From Bdellovibrionales bacterium (GTDB lineage Bacteria > Bdellovibrionota > Bacteriovoracia > Bacteriovoracales > Bacteriovoracaceae): 14,412 nt of DNA. Shown here in pieces: positions 1-6,745 of this stretch (position 1 is its first letter; the number at the start of each line of letters is the position of its first letter). The stretch is taken from positions 1 through 14,412 of the forward strand of contig SXUH01000313.1 in the NCBI GenBank assembly GCA_005791855.1, in the 5' to 3' direction. The position numbers and the translations under genes were made by a program. Below the pieces are notes generated by a model that was not told the DNA's origin, did not search any database, and worked only from the letters and a program-made list of their open reading frames with translations.

Positions 1-48
1 AGTTGGTCCTGGGACATGATCACATCCTTCATGAGTGCTCCTAAATAG
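1..48 (+). pseudogene. Possible C-terminal remnant of a DDE (integrase-core) IS transposase
   Basis: The first frame is open from the window edge and reads SWSWDMITSFMSAPK before a TAG stop at 46-48. The W-S-W-D run resembles the start of the catalytic core in IS3/IS481-type transposases, where WSWDIT is followed within about 10 residues by K-W-T-Y-x-Y-L-Y. Reading past the stop gives Y-L-Y and then another stop, as if a tryptophan codon had become TAG and the gene had then been cut. A stop this early in the core would remove most of the DDE domain, so I call it a broken remnant. The identification rests on about 15 residues. It could equally be the normal end of an unrelated gene lying mostly outside the window. 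Confidence 0.35.
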
Positions 49-78
49 TATTTATATTAGGAGAACACATAACTTACG

Positions 79-119
79 GAGGTGACATAATCCCTTGACC
101 GTAAAGAGGTGACAGAATC
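79..119. repeat. Two near-identical direct repeats, possible IS end
   Basis: GAGGTGACATAATC (79-92) and GAGGTGACAGAATC (106-119) match at 13 of 14 positions and start 27 bp apart. They lie just downstream of the transposase-like tail and upstream of the first complete gene. Closely spaced short repeats are common at the ends of IS21-like and some other integrase-type elements, where they bind transposase. I infer that this is the outer end of a decayed element. A regulator binding site for the 233 gene is the main alternative. Confidence 0.4.
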
Positions 120-232
120 GTCCAACTTTTAAACACCCTATGAAAAAACAAGACCCCGGGGCCCGGAGAATCGGCGGACTAGATATGATCGTTCTTAAAA
201 GCAAACCGCATACTAGAAACCTAGGAGTTCGT

Positions 233-514
233 ATGAAATCGCTTCTTCTCTCCGCGTCCCTGTTGATGACCCTCTCCTCGGCCATGGCCAGTGACCGGTT
301 CGTCGTGAACGGCTACGCCACCTGCAACGCCACCTTCTCGACCTACGCGCTCTGCGAGCACAAGGCCACGAAGGACGCCATCGCCAAGTGCGAAGGCCAG
401 GGCGGACGGGTGAGCAAGCTCAACCTCCTCGGGGTGAGATGCGTGACCATGGAGAAGGGTGTGCTGGTTCCGAAGCTCGTGTCCAACTGTGAGATCATCT
501 GCACGAGAGAGTAG
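233..514 (+). CDS. Small secreted cysteine-containing protein, unknown function
   Basis: This 93-residue protein is not one I recognise. It begins with a typical Sec signal peptide: Lys at position 2, a hydrophobic run of Leu, Ser and Ala, and a likely cut after SAMA near residue 18. The mature part is about 75 residues with six cysteines and ends with CEIICTRE. This fits a small disulfide-stabilised periplasmic or secreted protein. I chose the ATG at 233 because AGGAG lies a few bases upstream and because it puts the signal peptide at the N-terminus. An in-frame ATG at 140 would add a charged leader that hides the signal sequence. A second small secreted gene follows after 46 bp on the same strand, so the two are probably co-transcribed. 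Confidence 0.75.
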   Translation: MKSLLLSASLLMTLSSAMASDRFVVNGYATCNATFSTYALCEHKATKDAIAKCEGQGGRVSKLNLLGVRCVTMEKGVLVPKLVSNCEIICTRE

Positions 515-560
515 ACTCTTTCGGAACCGGTCTCGGAAAACAACCAACCCTGAGGGTACT

Positions 561-935
561 ATGAAGATCATTAGTCTCGCGCTCCTCTGCTCTTCCGTCA
601 TCGTCCCCGGACTCTGCCTTGGCCAGTCGGGCAAGCGAGTGGACATCACGGAAGCGAAAACGTATGGCCCGAAGATTCGGCAGAAGCTCGCCACCCTCGG
701 GTACCTGCCCGGAGGCAGAGGTGCGGAGTATTCCCTCTCCCTGAAGTGTGGATACGAGCGCTCGGAGGAACTCGTGGTCTGCGCGTGTATCGGGGAGCTC
801 GTGAAGACCCGCGACGGAGCAGTCGCAGTGAGCGTCTTTAGCGTCGACTACCCCACCGGTGACATGGATACCGGAAGCTGTGCCGCCGCCGCCACCCAGG
901 CCGTGTCGGCGTTACCAGCGGCCGGGAAGCTCTAG
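561..935 (+). CDS. Small secreted protein, unknown function
   Basis: This 124-residue protein starts with a signal peptide (MKIISLALLCSS, then VIVPGLCLG) with a likely cleavage near residue 21. The mature part is about 100 residues and contains cysteines in KCGY, VCAC and SCAA. I do not recognise a family. The ATG at 561 follows GAGGGT at a good Shine-Dalgarno distance. Upstream in-frame starts, for example at 459, would lie inside the preceding gene and bury the signal peptide. The 46-bp gap to the gene at 233 suggests one operon of two secreted products. A lipoprotein is possible because cysteines occur near the cleavage zone, but the residues before them do not make a good lipobox. Confidence 0.72.
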   Translation: MKIISLALLCSSVIVPGLCLGQSGKRVDITEAKTYGPKIRQKLATLGYLPGGRGAEYSLSLKCGYERSEELVVCACIGELVKTRDGAVAVSVFSVDYPTGDMDTGSCAAAATQAVSALPAAGKL

Positions 936-1104
936 GAAGAACGCGCTCTCCAGACGACCGGCACGCCCCCCTTCAGCAGGTGAAGACTCGGAACCGAGCC
1001 GGGTGCGTGAAGTCCTGTGTCTTGCGACGATGGGAGACCCTGACTGGATGTTTTCCACAGGCTGGCATTGCTGTCGACGCCCCAGGCGCCTCACGGCAAC
1101 CGCC
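936..1104. other. Gap between convergent genes, no clear feature
   Basis: This 169-bp stretch separates the end of the 561-935 gene from the end of the minus-strand gene at 1105. It holds two short inverted repeats: CTTCA/TGAAG at 971-985, and CTCGG/CCGAG at 987-998 with only two bases between the arms. Neither has a following T-run, so I do not call a terminator. The open frames that cross it have no ribosome binding site or recognisable content. Confidence 0.5.
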
Positions 1105-1605
1105 CTACCGGACCCTTCTGGAGACGATCTCCGATTGATCGAAGAAATAGGTCTGGATCAACTTCTCATTTTTTAGATAGATCCGGTGCTTGCCGACGGT
1201 ACGGCCCGTTCGAAGGTTAGTGATCTCTCCGATCAAACCCGGGAAGTCATCTCCGTCTATCTCCGATGCGGTAGAATCATCAGCTACCTCGGCGAACCGC
1301 CACTTGAGGCCGAACCCGTGGCCAAGGGTTCGGACCTGCCCGTCGATCGAGATCACAGTCTTCGAGGGAGTGGGCTCGGGGTTGAAACCGGGGACGGGAA
1401 GGGGACTGAAGGTGAGTTCGATTAGCGCGCAGTCGACTTGCCTTACAGTAAGCGGATACGGCCCCCCGGCCGGGCCCTGACTATACCCACCGTATCTTCT
1501 CAAGCTCTCGACGACGTAGGTACCGGAGAGATCAGGGCAGGCGAGGCTTTCGGCATGGGCAAGCGAGAGGAGGAGGAGTAAAGTAACGGCACTGAGGGTT
1601 TTCAT
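1105..1605 (-). CDS. Secreted protein with a CPDLSGTY start, unknown function
   Basis: This is a 166-residue protein. Its N-terminal signal peptide (MKTLSAVTLLLLLSLAHA) is very clear and is probably cut after AHA at residue 18. The mature protein begins ESLACPDLSGTY and has a second cysteine near residue 59, which allows one disulfide. The rest alternates short polar and hydrophobic stretches, as in a small beta-barrel or lipocalin-like fold. That is only a structural impression, and I recognise no named family. I chose the start at 1605 because AAGGAT lies just upstream on the minus strand and the signal peptide begins there. A longer frame to 1716 would add 37 residues without signal character. 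The gene is divergent from the metallopeptidase-like gene at 1788. Confidence 0.72.
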   Translation of the reverse strand: MKTLSAVTLLLLLSLAHAESLACPDLSGTYVVESLRRYGGYSQGPAGGPYPLTVRQVDCALIELTFSPLPVPGFNPEPTPSKTVISIDGQVRTLGHGFGLKWRFAEVADDSTASEIDGDDFPGLIGEITNLRTGRTVGKHRIYLKNEKLIQTYFFDQSEIVSRRVR

Positions 1606-1787
1606 GAATATCCTTTGTCTGGAGGGTTTGAGTCCCTCATACCACAGGTTCCAAGCCCCCGTGGCACACTGAAAAAACTTCCTGGCCCTTTCTGTGGCTC
1701 CGAGTTTTCTACACAATCTCCGACCACCGTATGGATTTTTCCCTGGAAGAAACGTAGGTTCGAGCGGTAAACGGTCAGGAGGAATCG
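1606..1787. promoter_or_regulatory. Divergent promoter region between two secreted-protein genes
   Basis: This 182-bp gap lies between the starts of the minus gene at 1605 and the plus gene at 1788, so it must hold promoters for both. I cannot pick a convincing -35/-10 pair on either strand. The ribosome binding sites are visible: AAGGAT for the minus gene, and AGGAGG (1780-1785 region) for the plus gene. Confidence 0.4.
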
Positions 1788-3065
1788 ATGAAGCTCCTAT
1801 GCATATGTCTACTTATCCTCGCCTCCACGGCGAATGCGGCGGTGAACCCCCGGTGTTCGAGCAACGCCGTTTCATCTGTGGTGACGGCGCGGCTCCTGAA
1901 CTTTCCGCATGAAGTCGATCACTGTCAAACCCTCGGTGCCCTCCCACCGGGCTTTGGCCGGATCCTAGATCAGCTCGGAGTCCTTCACCGGAGGCTCGAA
2001 GCCTACCTCGGCGTACCCTTCGAGCAGCTCGTGCCGGGGGGGATCGGGATTCGCTTCTCACCGACCTTTGTCTACGAGAGCACCCCCTCCCCCGGGAGGT
2101 TCACGATCGCCGTCCAGCCGACCTGGACCGGAGAGCTCGACGTCGAAGACACCGAATACATCCACGACCTCGCCCACATCATCACTGCTACCCCGGGGGG
2201 AACTCTCTACCAACGGCTCCTACCGTTCAAGGGCCGTCTGACCTTCGATGAAACCTTCGCCGACGCGCTCGCCCTGGGGATGCTCGGCAAGCCGGTGCTC
2301 CAGGGAACCGGCGGGGGCGTCCTACCACCCGTCCTGAGGTTCTGGCGTAGGATCACGACGGACCAATCGTTCCGCGATTCCTTCAGGACCTTCTACCGGT
2401 TTACCTACGCGCTGGAGATGCTGAAGACCTGCGAAGGCCTGTGGTCGGCGGGGTCCATGACTTCGGAAGCCGCGTACTACTGCCACGACTTCGAACTCTG
2501 GCGGATCTTCTACCAGCCCCTGGCCGCGACGGAGCTGGATGTGGAGTTCCGGGCGGAGCACTGTCTCAACAGCGTCGGAAACCTCATCCCCTACGTGAAG
2601 TGTGATCCGCACATCATCGGGATACCTGTGAATTCCTTCGTCCTCGACCTCCAGCAAGAGCTCGGAGCTGACCTCTACCGCGGCCTCTTTTCGAAGATCC
2701 TCCTCGCGGCGGAACCCCGGCACGGAAAGACCTTCTCCTGTGCGTTCGGGCCGACGGAGCGGCCGGTCCACGCCTTCCCGGTGCGGGTGCAGTCTTTCGT
2801 CCGGGCCTTCGAGCTCCTCCGGGAGGAGCTTCCGAGGTCGCAGCAGGCGAACTTCGATGAAGCCTGGAAGCGCCACGAGCTCTCCATCCTGGTCAAGCTC
2901 GAGTCCTACGAACTGAAGCAAGCGGCGGCCGCGGCAGGAACCGCCGAACTTCGCGTGTTCTTCCAGGGTCCCGGGACGGCCACTTTGAAGCCCGGGGACG
3001 CGTGCTGGAACCAGTTGCCCCGGGCCGGCGGCGGCTGCGCTCTCTCCTGCCTGGAGACGGAGTAA
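1788..3065 (+). CDS. Secreted protein with degenerate gluzincin-type metallopeptidase signature
   Basis: This is a 425-residue exported protein. Residues 1-18 (MKLLCICLLILASTANA) form a signal peptide cut near ANA. Residues 125-132 read IHDLAHII, so H126 and H130 are spaced like the HExxH zinc motif, with Asp127 where the catalytic Glu would be. A candidate third zinc ligand, E155, sits 25 residues after H130 in DETFADALAL. That resembles the second conserved helix of gluzincin peptidases such as the M1 and M4 clans. Many cysteines follow in the C-terminal half (TCEG, YCHD, HCLN, KCDP, SCAF, and CWNQ to CLETE), which suits a disulfide-rich periplasmic or secreted protein. It is either a divergent peptidase or a catalytically weakened relative. 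I do not recognise a named family. The ATG follows AGGAGGAATCG. A possible short gene starts 25 bp after the stop. Confidence 0.75.
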   Translation: MKLLCICLLILASTANAAVNPRCSSNAVSSVVTARLLNFPHEVDHCQTLGALPPGFGRILDQLGVLHRRLEAYLGVPFEQLVPGGIGIRFSPTFVYESTPSPGRFTIAVQPTWTGELDVEDTEYIHDLAHIITATPGGTLYQRLLPFKGRLTFDETFADALALGMLGKPVLQGTGGGVLPPVLRFWRRITTDQSFRDSFRTFYRFTYALEMLKTCEGLWSAGSMTSEAAYYCHDFELWRIFYQPLAATELDVEFRAEHCLNSVGNLIPYVKCDPHIIGIPVNSFVLDLQQELGADLYRGLFSKILLAAEPRHGKTFSCAFGPTERPVHAFPVRVQSFVRAFELLREELPRSQQANFDEAWKRHELSILVKLESYELKQAAAAAGTAELRVFFQGPGTATLKPGDACWNQLPRAGGGCALSCLETE

Positions 3066-3090
3066 CCAACCGACCCCCCGGAGGCAAAAG

Positions 3091-3285
3091 ATGATACCAC
3101 GGATCTTTGGACTCTTTTTATCTACCGCCGTCGAAGCGAGCTCCCAAGGACTTAACTGCAGGGGTGTCAACAATGAGACCCCCCTGTGTGAGAATCAGAA
3201 CAGCTCCACCACGGTAGCACAGCAGCTCTACATCTGCGCGATTTTCAACCGAATCAGCTCTAGTGTTCCCGTTTCCTCGATGTAG
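3091..3285 (+). CDS. Possible short secreted cysteine peptide (64 aa)
   Basis: The ATG at 3091 has a strong ribosome binding site, GGAGG, about 7 bp upstream. It lies 25 bp after the metallopeptidase-like gene, so it could be translated from the same transcript. The product starts MIPRIFGLFLSTAVEA, which could be a short signal peptide cut after VEA. It contains three cysteines (NCRG, LCEN, YICA), like other small products in this window. Against it, the last 58 bases overlap the 3' end of the convergent FAD monooxygenase gene, the hydrophobic core is short, and I recognise no family. It may instead be a truncated remnant or chance. Confidence 0.4.
   Translation: MIPRIFGLFLSTAVEASSQGLNCRGVNNETPLCENQNSSTTVAQQLYICAIFNRISSSVPVSSM
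3159..3186. other. GC-rich hairpin downstream of the isonitrile operon
   Basis: CAGGGGTGTC (3159-3168) can pair with GACCCCCCTG (3177-3186), with one mismatch and an 8-base loop. It lies about 40 bp past the stop of the minus-strand FAD monooxygenase, the last operon gene. No T-run follows on either strand, so it is not a standard terminator. It could still slow polymerase or protect the 3' end of the mRNA. It also lies inside the possible short gene at 3091. Confidence 0.3.
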
Positions 3286-4655
3286 CCGTCAGGCCGTACG
3301 AGGACGGCCTCATGGTGGAGCAAGCCTGGCGCCGCGCTCCTTTGCTGCCCCGGACCCAGGTGGAGCTTCTTAATGAACGGTGGCAACTGTAGGCCAGTGT
3401 CTGCCTCGGAGAAAACCAGCAGAGTGTAGCTTGCGTAGTCAAGGATCGAATAGAGCCGAGTCTCCGATGCTCCCACCTGAACCTTGAAGTCCGGTACTCT
3501 CTGGCCGACGGGACCTTCCTTCCCGTATCGAATCCCCATCCCCGTGATGTTGCCCGCCCGTTTCTGAACGATGTTGACGTAGTCCAGCGCCTGGGTCCCG
3601 GTTTCTGAGTACTTCGTCGATCGGACTAGTTCTCCGGAGGTTTCGACCACGCTCCGGGCGACGGGTTGGCGCTCGTCTTCGTAGCTCTGAAGGAGCTCCG
3701 GGTTCTTCCCGTGGTTGATGACCTGGTTCAGCTTCCACATGAGGTTGAACGCATCGGCGAGCCCCGTGTTGAGACCCTGTCCGCCGTTCACGGAGTGGAT
3801 GTGGGCTGCATCTCCAGCGAGGAAGACCCGGTCGTGGACGAAGAACTTCTCCGCCACCGATTCCTTCACGGAGAACTGGGAGAACCAGGTGATTCCCTTG
3901 AACCGCAGGGTGTGCGGGCGCATGGCCCGGTTGATCTTGGCCAGGGCGTCCTCGAGGGCGAACTCCTTGGTGTCCATCCGCACGTAGAAGCGGTCGATCT
4001 CGCCCTCCCGCGGGATCCAGGCCACGTCGGCGGTGTCGGCCTGGAAGGCGATGATCTCCGGGACCTTGGGGAAGTCCGTCTCCACGATGCCATCGATCAC
4101 CGCCCAGACGAGCTCGGGCCGGACGATCTGGAAGGGGACCTTGAACTTCTCCCGGACGAGCGACCGGGAACCGTCGGCGCCGATGACGTACTTCGAGCGA
4201 ATCTTCTCTCCACCGGCGAGGGTCGTCTCGCAGCCCTCCGGTGAAACCCGGACGTCCTCGACCATGGTTGACCGGCGGACGATGGGGCCCTTAGCCCTGA
4301 GCTTCTGGTCGAGGAGCTTCTCGACGTAGGACTGGCCAAGCATGAGGAAGTGCTTGTGGAAGCAGCCCGGGAGGTCGTCCCACCAGGAGGACTGCCGGGA
4401 GACGAACTTCCCCTCGGCCCAGACGGAGCTGGTGTTGCACGGCTTGCCGAGCGGGTAGAGCTCGTCGAAGAGTCCACCGATCTCCAGGAGCTGGAGGGTG
4501 CGGGCGTTCAGGGCGTCGGCGCGGCCTACTTCCAGGGGCCCCGCGGACTTGTCGACCACGATGGTGGAAAGGCCACAGAGGTTCCCGAGGTAGGCGCACA
4601 TGAGGCCCACGGGGCCCGCGCCCACGATGACGACGTCGGTGTCTTGCGGTTTCAT
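3228..4655 (-). CDS. Class A FAD-dependent aromatic monooxygenase, isonitrile cluster tailoring enzyme
   Basis: This is a 475-residue flavoprotein of the PheA/TfdB (PHBH-fold) type. These use NAD(P)H and oxygen to hydroxylate aromatic rings. The FAD-binding GAGPVG is at residues 12-17. The DG motif GADGSRSLVR at 159-168 contacts FAD and NAD(P)H. The GD motif region, LAGDAAHIHSVNGGQG, starts near 279 and runs into LNTGLADAFNLMWKL. The C-terminal part is short; phenol hydroxylase relatives often reach 500-640 residues with a fuller thioredoxin-like domain. It is the third gene of the operon, and its ATG overlaps the upstream stop as ATGA. I infer that it hydroxylates or oxidises the aromatic isonitrile made by the two upstream enzymes. 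It is not related to PvcC, which is an HpaB-type flavin monooxygenase. The substrate cannot be read from the sequence. Confidence 0.9.
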   Translation of the reverse strand: MKPQDTDVVIVGAGPVGLMCAYLGNLCGLSTIVVDKSAGPLEVGRADALNARTLQLLEIGGLFDELYPLGKPCNTSSVWAEGKFVSRQSSWWDDLPGCFHKHFLMLGQSYVEKLLDQKLRAKGPIVRRSTMVEDVRVSPEGCETTLAGGEKIRSKYVIGADGSRSLVREKFKVPFQIVRPELVWAVIDGIVETDFPKVPEIIAFQADTADVAWIPREGEIDRFYVRMDTKEFALEDALAKINRAMRPHTLRFKGITWFSQFSVKESVAEKFFVHDRVFLAGDAAHIHSVNGGQGLNTGLADAFNLMWKLNQVINHGKNPELLQSYEDERQPVARSVVETSGELVRSTKYSETGTQALDYVNIVQKRAGNITGMGIRYGKEGPVGQRVPDFKVQVGASETRLYSILDYASYTLLVFSEADTGLQLPPFIKKLHLGPGQQRSAAPGLLHHEAVLVRPDGYIEETGTLELIRLKIAQM

Positions 4656-5485
4656 TGGTAGGACTCCAGGCCTGGGTTGTTGTACGGAACTTCACTCAGG
4701 ACGTGGACCCGCTGGAGGTGGCGCGGGGCCTGGGAGACGAAGGCTTCCCGGCCATGGAGGAGGGAGACGTTATCGGCGATGACCACGTCGCCCTTCTTCC
4801 ATTCGTGGGCGTAGAAGTTCATCGGAGCGTAGAGGGCTTCTCGCAGGCTTCGATGGAACAGGATTTCTTCCTCTCCGGTGACTCCCGCGAAGTGCAGGTC
4901 CGGTGGGTTCACGAAGCTCCCTTCGGCGTCGGGAGGCTCGTTGTAGCGGATGACGGGGAACCCGCGCCGGGGATGGTCGGTGATGACCGGGGAGACGGTC
5001 TTGCTGGAGTAGAATTCCATCTTCCGCTGGTAGGTTCCGGAGACCTTGGCCCAGAGGGCCTTCTGCTCCTCGCTCGCGTTCTTCAGGGCGAGGAGGGTGT
5101 TGGAGAATGTGGTCCGGCCACCTTGGTGCGCGAGGGGGGCCTCGACGCAGTGGAAGATCTGGTACTCTGGAACCTGCGGACGGTACATCCCGTCCCAGTG
5201 GAGCGGGACGTAGCTGTGGTCGAAGATGTGGTCCTCCGGGTTCTCCCGTTCGATGAGCTCGAGGACCTTGCCGAAGGGCCAGACGCTGACTTCGCCCCAG
5301 CGGTTACAGTAAGTGGAAAATTCCTCTGCGCTCTCGAAGGTTTTAAAGTTCCGGAGGACCACGAGCTGCTCCTCTCTGAAGAGCTCCCGGAGGAGCTGGA
5401 CGGGCACGGCATTTACGTCCCGGCCCGGGTGCTCTGCCTCGAGGACGATCCCGAAGGGATAGAGTCTGGTTTTCTTTAGCTTCAT
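4652..5485 (-). CDS. isnB: TauD/PvcB-family Fe(II)/2-oxoglutarate dioxygenase (isonitrile tailoring)
   Basis: This is a 277-residue non-heme iron oxygenase. The iron-binding facial triad is visible: H96 and D98 in LHWDGMY, and H244 in SLLHGREAF. R259 in RHLQRVHV is the likely 2-oxoglutarate anchor. The length and motifs fit the TauD/TfdA family. The tandem arrangement with a PvcA-type synthase points to the PvcB/IsnB subfamily, which acts on amino-acid isonitriles, commonly by desaturation with loss of the carboxylate to give a vinyl isonitrile. Its ATG overlaps the stop of the isocyanide synthase gene (ATGA), and its own stop overlaps the next start in the same way. The symbol is given by function and context. 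The exact outcome, whether decarboxylating desaturation or another oxidation, is not predictable here. Confidence 0.9.
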   Translation of the reverse strand: MKLKKTRLYPFGIVLEAEHPGRDVNAVPVQLLRELFREEQLVVLRNFKTFESAEEFSTYCNRWGEVSVWPFGKVLELIERENPEDHIFDHSYVPLHWDGMYRPQVPEYQIFHCVEAPLAHQGGRTTFSNTLLALKNASEEQKALWAKVSGTYQRKMEFYSSKTVSPVITDHPRRGFPVIRYNEPPDAEGSFVNPPDLHFAGVTGEEEILFHRSLREALYAPMNFYAHEWKKGDVVIADNVSLLHGREAFVSQAPRHLQRVHVLSEVPYNNPGLESYQ

Positions 5486-6525
5486 ACGATCTCCGAGAGG
5501 ACGTAGTGGCTCGGTCTGCCGGCCAGTTCGACCAGGCGAGCTCCCAGAGCTTCGGCCTGGGTTTTTTTAAGCAAGTGGGTCTGCCCTCTTACCTCAACCG
5601 CAACTCCGTGCCAAGGGGTCATCCAGCTATCTCCTTCGAGCAGCCGGATCCCGAGTTTCTTAGATCCGCAGGCCTGCGGATGGATGGAGAGGCGAACCGA
5701 GTCCGGGAAGAGGTTCTCGATCAGACCACTCCAGGCGTTGCTCCGGCGGATCACTTCGTAGGCGCGCCGCCGGGCATCTTTCTGCACGGCCGCGCGGCTC
5801 TGCTTCTGCTCCGGGTGCATGGAATCTTCGAAGAGGAACCTCGTGATCCCGCAGTAGAGGCGGTGAGCGTCCTTGTCCGCGGGCAGGCCTTCCTCCCTGG
5901 AGCCTTCTCTCACCATGCCCCGGAGCTCCTCGAGCGAGCGGCCGTACTTTTCCATGAGGTCGCTGCGCATGTCCTCGAACCCGATCCCCGGGTAGACGTC
6001 GTCGAGGTTGAAGGTCGAGATGGACGTGAAGGATCGCCGTTCGATGATGGCCGAGAGCTCGTCTTGGTACGCCGAGATGTCTTCTTCCCTGATCCCGACG
6101 GCGTCGCTGAAGACCCTCCCGTCGGAGCAGAGGATGATCTTCGCGCCGGGGGAGTGGCTCTCACCGATCTTCTTGCAGAGGTTTTCGAGGAACTCCAGCG
6201 AGCGCTCCTCGGCCATGTCCGGCAAGGGGCCCAGGACCTTCGCGAGGTTCGGTGACTTGCCGGGGAAGGCCGGGAGGACGAAGGTAATGGGACGGTCCTG
6301 GACGATGGCACGCAGGACCTTCGGAAGGTGGGGGGCCTTGCAGGTCCCGCAGTCCGGGCCGCAGACATGGGCACTCGCCATGCGACGGAACTGTAGCACC
6401 TCTTCAAGGATAGCGGTCGCCTTTGCTTTAGGAGAGGAGGTTCCAAGGGAGAGCGGCGAAGCTCCTTCGATGAATTCCATCGATGGGGTGCTTCCGTCTT
6501 CTAAACCTGCGATTGAATATTCCAT
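5482..6525 (-). CDS. isnA: Isocyanide (isonitrile) synthase, PvcA/IsnA/DIT1 family
   Basis: This is a 347-residue member of the pyoverdine/dityrosine (DIT1_PvcA) family. Characterised bacterial members (PvcA, IsnA) convert the amino group of L-Tyr or L-Trp to an isonitrile, taking the carbon from ribulose 5-phosphate. Family hallmarks are present in order: a cysteine-rich segment CGPDCGTCK (55-63), LPAFPGKSPN (84-93), VLGPLPDMAE (97-106), SDGRVFSD (134-141), YCGITRFLFED (224-234), SIHPQ (280-284) and WMTPWHGVAV (301-310). Length is normal. The ATG at 6525 follows AGAGGA on the minus strand. It is first in a three-gene operon, overlapping the dioxygenase gene by 4 bp. A 220-bp upstream gap contains inverted repeats that could bind a regulator. 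Whether the substrate is Tyr, Trp or something else is unknown. Confidence 0.93.
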   Translation of the reverse strand: MEYSIAGLEDGSTPSMEFIEGASPLSLGTSSPKAKATAILEEVLQFRRMASAHVCGPDCGTCKAPHLPKVLRAIVQDRPITFVLPAFPGKSPNLAKVLGPLPDMAEERSLEFLENLCKKIGESHSPGAKIILCSDGRVFSDAVGIREEDISAYQDELSAIIERRSFTSISTFNLDDVYPGIGFEDMRSDLMEKYGRSLEELRGMVREGSREEGLPADKDAHRLYCGITRFLFEDSMHPEQKQSRAAVQKDARRRAYEVIRRSNAWSGLIENLFPDSVRLSIHPQACGSKKLGIRLLEGDSWMTPWHGVAVEVRGQTHLLKKTQAEALGARLVELAGRPSHYVLSEIV

Positions 6526-6745
6526 AAGCCGTCCTCTTAAAACATGCGAAGTGTTTTTCTTAGGTAATAGATAGTATGAATCCGGAGGGCTGGGTATTCC
6601 GGGGAAGAGATACCCGGTATTTGTATTTACCTATGCTAATTCGACATCCCTTAGGAGGAGACCGGCCATAAAAATTACAATCAAGCTAGCAATTTCACGT
6701 CGGGGAGCCTAGGTTGCCGAAACCTTTAAACTTCAGGAGTTCTCA
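6526..6745. promoter_or_regulatory. Divergent promoter region upstream of isnA
   Basis: This 220-bp AT-richer gap separates isnA (minus) from the secreted-protein gene at 6746 (plus). It must carry the isonitrile operon promoter. On the minus strand the region holds CATACTATCTATTACC about 45 bp upstream of isnA, which may include a -10 element, but I see no good -35. On the plus strand, AGGAG precedes the ATG at 6746. The inverted repeats at 6592-6620 are listed separately. Confidence 0.5.
6592..6620. promoter_or_regulatory. Interrupted dyad, candidate operator for the isonitrile operon
   Basis: GGGTAT (6592-6597) is inverted as ATACCC (6610-6615). The same right arm forms a tight dyad with the next bases, ATACC-C-GGTAT (6610-6620). 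The site lies 67-95 bp upstream of isnA's start, a typical place for a LysR-type activator site. A related GATACC hexamer occurs at 10151-10156 between the LysR and PLP genes. Binding by that LysR protein is an inference from position only. Confidence 0.35.

Noticed and set aside
140..232. Upstream N-terminal extension of the first small secreted gene
   Set aside because: It adds a charged leader before an obvious signal peptide, while AGGAG sits at the 233 start.
859..1176. Plus-strand frame bridging the 561 gene end and the following gap
   Set aside because: No ribosome binding site, no recognisable domain, and overlap with two better-supported genes.
2322..3173. Minus-strand open frame (283 codons) opposite the 425-aa secreted protein
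   Set aside because: The plus-strand gene has a signal peptide, a strong ribosome binding site and a metal-site motif. The minus frame is Arg- and Gly-rich shadow sequence.
4655..5479. Long plus-strand open frame (274 codons) opposite the dioxygenase gene
   Set aside because: It is a shadow frame created by GC-rich codon structure of the minus-strand gene, which has clear iron and 2-oxoglutarate ligands. The plus frame shows acidic, repetitive, domain-free sequence.
5506..6255. Plus-strand open frame (249 codons) opposite isnA
   Set aside because: The opposite strand carries all PvcA family motifs. This frame has no recognisable content or ribosome binding site.
6526..6745. Riboswitch or structured RNA leader for the isonitrile operon
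   Set aside because: The repeats lie about 67-95 bp upstream and look like a DNA-binding dyad. I could not fold a conserved leader structure or match a known riboswitch.
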